DNA of 5,768 nt, from positions 1 through 5,768 of the forward strand of contig CASELB010000010.1 in assembly GCA_949288685.1 (NCBI GenBank), read 5' to 3'. Positions 5,280 through 5,768 of this stretch are shown here, one piece after another. The notes below the pieces were generated by a model. It was not told where the DNA came from. It ran no database searches and worked only from the letters and a program-made list of their open reading frames with translations. Source of the DNA: an uncultured bacterium (GTDB lineage: Bacteria; Cyanobacteriota; Vampirovibrionia; Gastranaerophilales; Gastranaerophilaceae). Every line of letters begins with the position of its first letter. The stretch's first letter is position 1. Both the position numbers and the translations under genes were made by a program.

Positions 5280-5297
5280 TACTAAATAAAAAAACAT

Positions 5298-5326
5298 GAA
5301 AAGTTCTGCATAAAGCAGAACTTTTC
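5298..5326. terminator. Bidirectional intrinsic terminator
   Basis: A perfect 12-base stem, GAAAAGTTCTGC (5298-5309) with GCAGAACTTTTC (5315-5326), encloses a five-base loop ATAAA. On the minus strand it is followed within three bases by a seven-T run and starts only two bases after the regulator's stop, making it a strong terminator for that gene. On the plus strand the U-rich part is the stem's own TTTT followed by CTGTT, a weaker but usable end for the three-gene operon. Confidence 0.9.
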
Positions 5327-5328
5327 TG

Positions 5329-5646
5329 TTATCTAAAAGATTTCATCAATCTGTAAATAACTTGTATTTCTTCTATTGTAAGATTTATCAAGTTTGTTTT
5401 AATATAGTCAATCATATCATTTGTAGATAAACTATGATGGTCAAAATCAAATAAATCCGGCAAAGAAATTTCTAACGCTTTTGCTAAATCCAACAGAGAT
5501 TTTGAAGGAAAATTATCACCGCATTCAATATGACTTAAACTTCTTTGATCAATATTCGCTTTCTCAGCTAAAACCTGCTGAGACATCTTTTTCATTTTTC
5601 TTAATTCTTTTATTCTTAATCCGAGTAATTTTTTGATATCGTTCAT
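5329..5646 (-). CDS. Small XRE/Cro-C1-family transcriptional regulator
   Basis: A 105-residue DNA-binding protein. Residues 7-66 form a standard HTH_3 domain: LGLRIKELRKMKKMSQQVLA, then helix-turn-helix around 22-41 (SQQVLAEKA, NIDQRSLSHIE), then GDNFPSKSLLDLAKALEISLPDLF. The remaining 40 residues (about 67-105) are mostly helical and probably mediate dimerisation; there is no peptidase or ligand domain. The ATG is preceded by GGAGGAGG four bases upstream, an excellent ribosome binding site. A perfect inverted repeat overlaps the predicted -10 of its own promoter, so it probably represses itself. It converges on the operon and shares its terminator. No toxin, integrase or phage gene accompanies it in the window, so a link to a mobile element is not shown. 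Other targets are unknown. Confidence 0.9.
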   Translation of the reverse strand: MNDIKKLLGLRIKELRKMKKMSQQVLAEKANIDQRSLSHIECGDNFPSKSLLDLAKALEISLPDLFDFDHHSLSTNDMIDYIKTNLINLTIEEIQVIYRLMKSFR

Positions 5647-5650
5647 TTCT

Positions 5651-5658
5651 CCTCCTCC
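5651..5658 (-). promoter_or_regulatory. Strong ribosome binding site of the regulator gene
   Basis: GGAGGAGG on the minus strand contains two overlapping GGAGG cores, 4 and 7 bases before the ATG. It is the strongest such site in the window and fixes the start at 5646. Confidence 0.85.
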
Positions 5659-5660
5659 AG

Positions 5661-5680
5661 TTAACAGAATAGACTGTTAA
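5661..5680. promoter_or_regulatory. Inverted-repeat operator, probable autoregulatory site
   Basis: TTAACAG (5661-5667) and CTGTTAA (5674-5680) are perfect inverted arms separated by six bases. The size suits a dimer of an XRE-type regulator. The arms lie 15-34 bases upstream of the regulator's start codon and cover its predicted -10 element. The symmetry is seen; that the encoded regulator binds it is inferred. Confidence 0.65.
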
Positions 5681-5694
5681 GAAGATTTTTGTAA
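5666..5694 (-). promoter_or_regulatory. Candidate promoter of the regulator gene
   Basis: On the minus strand, TTACAA (5694-5689) is 17 bases from TATTCT (5671-5666), predicting a start near 5659 and a leader of about 13 bases holding the GGAGGAGG. Both hexamers are imperfect (3/6 and 4/6). The -35 coincides with an RpaB-like half-site and the -10 lies within the inverted repeat, which fits activation by one protein and repression by another. Confidence 0.4.
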
Positions 5695-5705
5695 CGAAAT
5701 AAACA
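5688..5705 (-). promoter_or_regulatory. Degenerate RpaB/HLR1-like box at the regulator promoter
   Basis: On the minus strand, a perfect half-site GTTACAAA (5695-5688) follows TGTTTATT (5705-5698, 5 of 8 consensus positions) with the spacer TC used by the box at 70-87. The 11-base string ATTTCGTTACA is shared with that site. Only one half-site is strong, so this is weaker evidence. Confidence 0.3.
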
Positions 5706-5737
5706 GCGTAAATCTACTCTATTTAGCAGGTTTACGC
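5706..5737. other. Inverted repeat, possible terminator of an upstream minus-strand gene
   Basis: GCGTAAATC (5706-5714) can pair with GGTTTACGC (5729-5737): seven perfect pairs, then one G-T pair (plus strand) and a final C-G, around a 14-base loop. On the minus strand the hairpin is followed by TGTTTATTT, which would suit a weak terminator. It could equally be a binding site for a regulator acting on the adjacent promoter. Confidence 0.3.
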
Positions 5738-5768
5738 GTTATTACTAGTAAATTCTCAAATAAATACT
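5719..5768 (-). CDS. Possible C-terminal end of a gene entering from the right
   Basis: A minus-strand frame is open from the window edge to a TAG at 5721-5719, giving 15 residues ending NLLVITRKPAK. The composition (a hydrophobic strand followed by a basic tail) looks like a real protein end; class I methyltransferases often finish this way. Fifteen open codons easily occur by chance, so this is tentative. If real, its stop lies 72 bases before the regulator's ATG. Confidence 0.22.
   Translation of the reverse strand, partial: YLFENLLVITRKPAK

Noticed and set aside
5329..5646. XRE gene as the antitoxin of a toxin-antitoxin pair or a phage repressor
   Set aside because: No adjacent small toxin, integrase or phage gene is visible. 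The gene stands alone between two terminator-like structures.
5706..5745. Integron attC-like site
   Set aside because: Arms resembling GCGTAAA/TTTACGC are present, but the conserved GTTRRRY and RYYYAAC core sites and an integrase are missing.

Overview
The window is AT-rich bacterial DNA with short intergenic gaps, containing seven complete protein genes and possibly the end of an eighth at the right edge. I infer a gut-type, non-photosynthetic relative of the cyanobacteria (Vampirovibrionia/Melainabacteria, order Gastranaerophilales). This rests on general protein style and on a perfect match to the cyanobacterial HLR1 (RpaB) box at 70-87. It is a moderate-confidence guess. The same box also fits the Firmicutes WalR consensus, so a low-GC Firmicute is the main alternative. 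No rRNA, tRNA, CRISPR array, insertion sequence or riboswitch was seen.

Left third (1-1980), plus strand: a pentanucleotide tandem repeat and an RpaB/WalR-type box precede a secreted von Willebrand A (vWA) domain protein (182-892). After a 113-base gap comes a single-pass membrane protein with MORN-like repeats (1006-1929). Its fourth intergenic neighbour is a strong hairpin terminator (1951-1973). The second gene carries a run of eight C close to its start, a candidate phase-variation tract.

Middle (1998-2413): a small exported, highly charged coiled-coil protein is encoded on the minus strand, convergent with the membrane protein. It is divergent from the next operon across a 77-base region with two back-to-back promoters.

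Right-centre (2414-5326): a tight three-gene plus-strand operon. It encodes a WecG/TagA-type glycosyltransferase, the N-terminal half of a split transketolase, and a homocitrate-synthase-like enzyme. Gaps are 4 and 9 bases, and a bidirectional terminator follows. The glycosyltransferase appears to be read from a leaderless mRNA, because a perfect TATAAT sits 6 bases before its ATG. The vWA gene has a similar arrangement. The transketolase C-terminal half is not in the window.

Right edge (5329-5768): a small XRE-family regulator on the minus strand has a perfect 7-base inverted repeat covering its putative -10 element, which suggests autorepression. A second RpaB-like half-site lies at its -35. 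A hairpin and a short open frame at the very end may be the tail of a further minus-strand gene.

Taken together, four of the seven products are exported, membrane-bound or involved in envelope glycan synthesis. The two carbon-metabolism enzymes share the glycosyltransferase's transcript.
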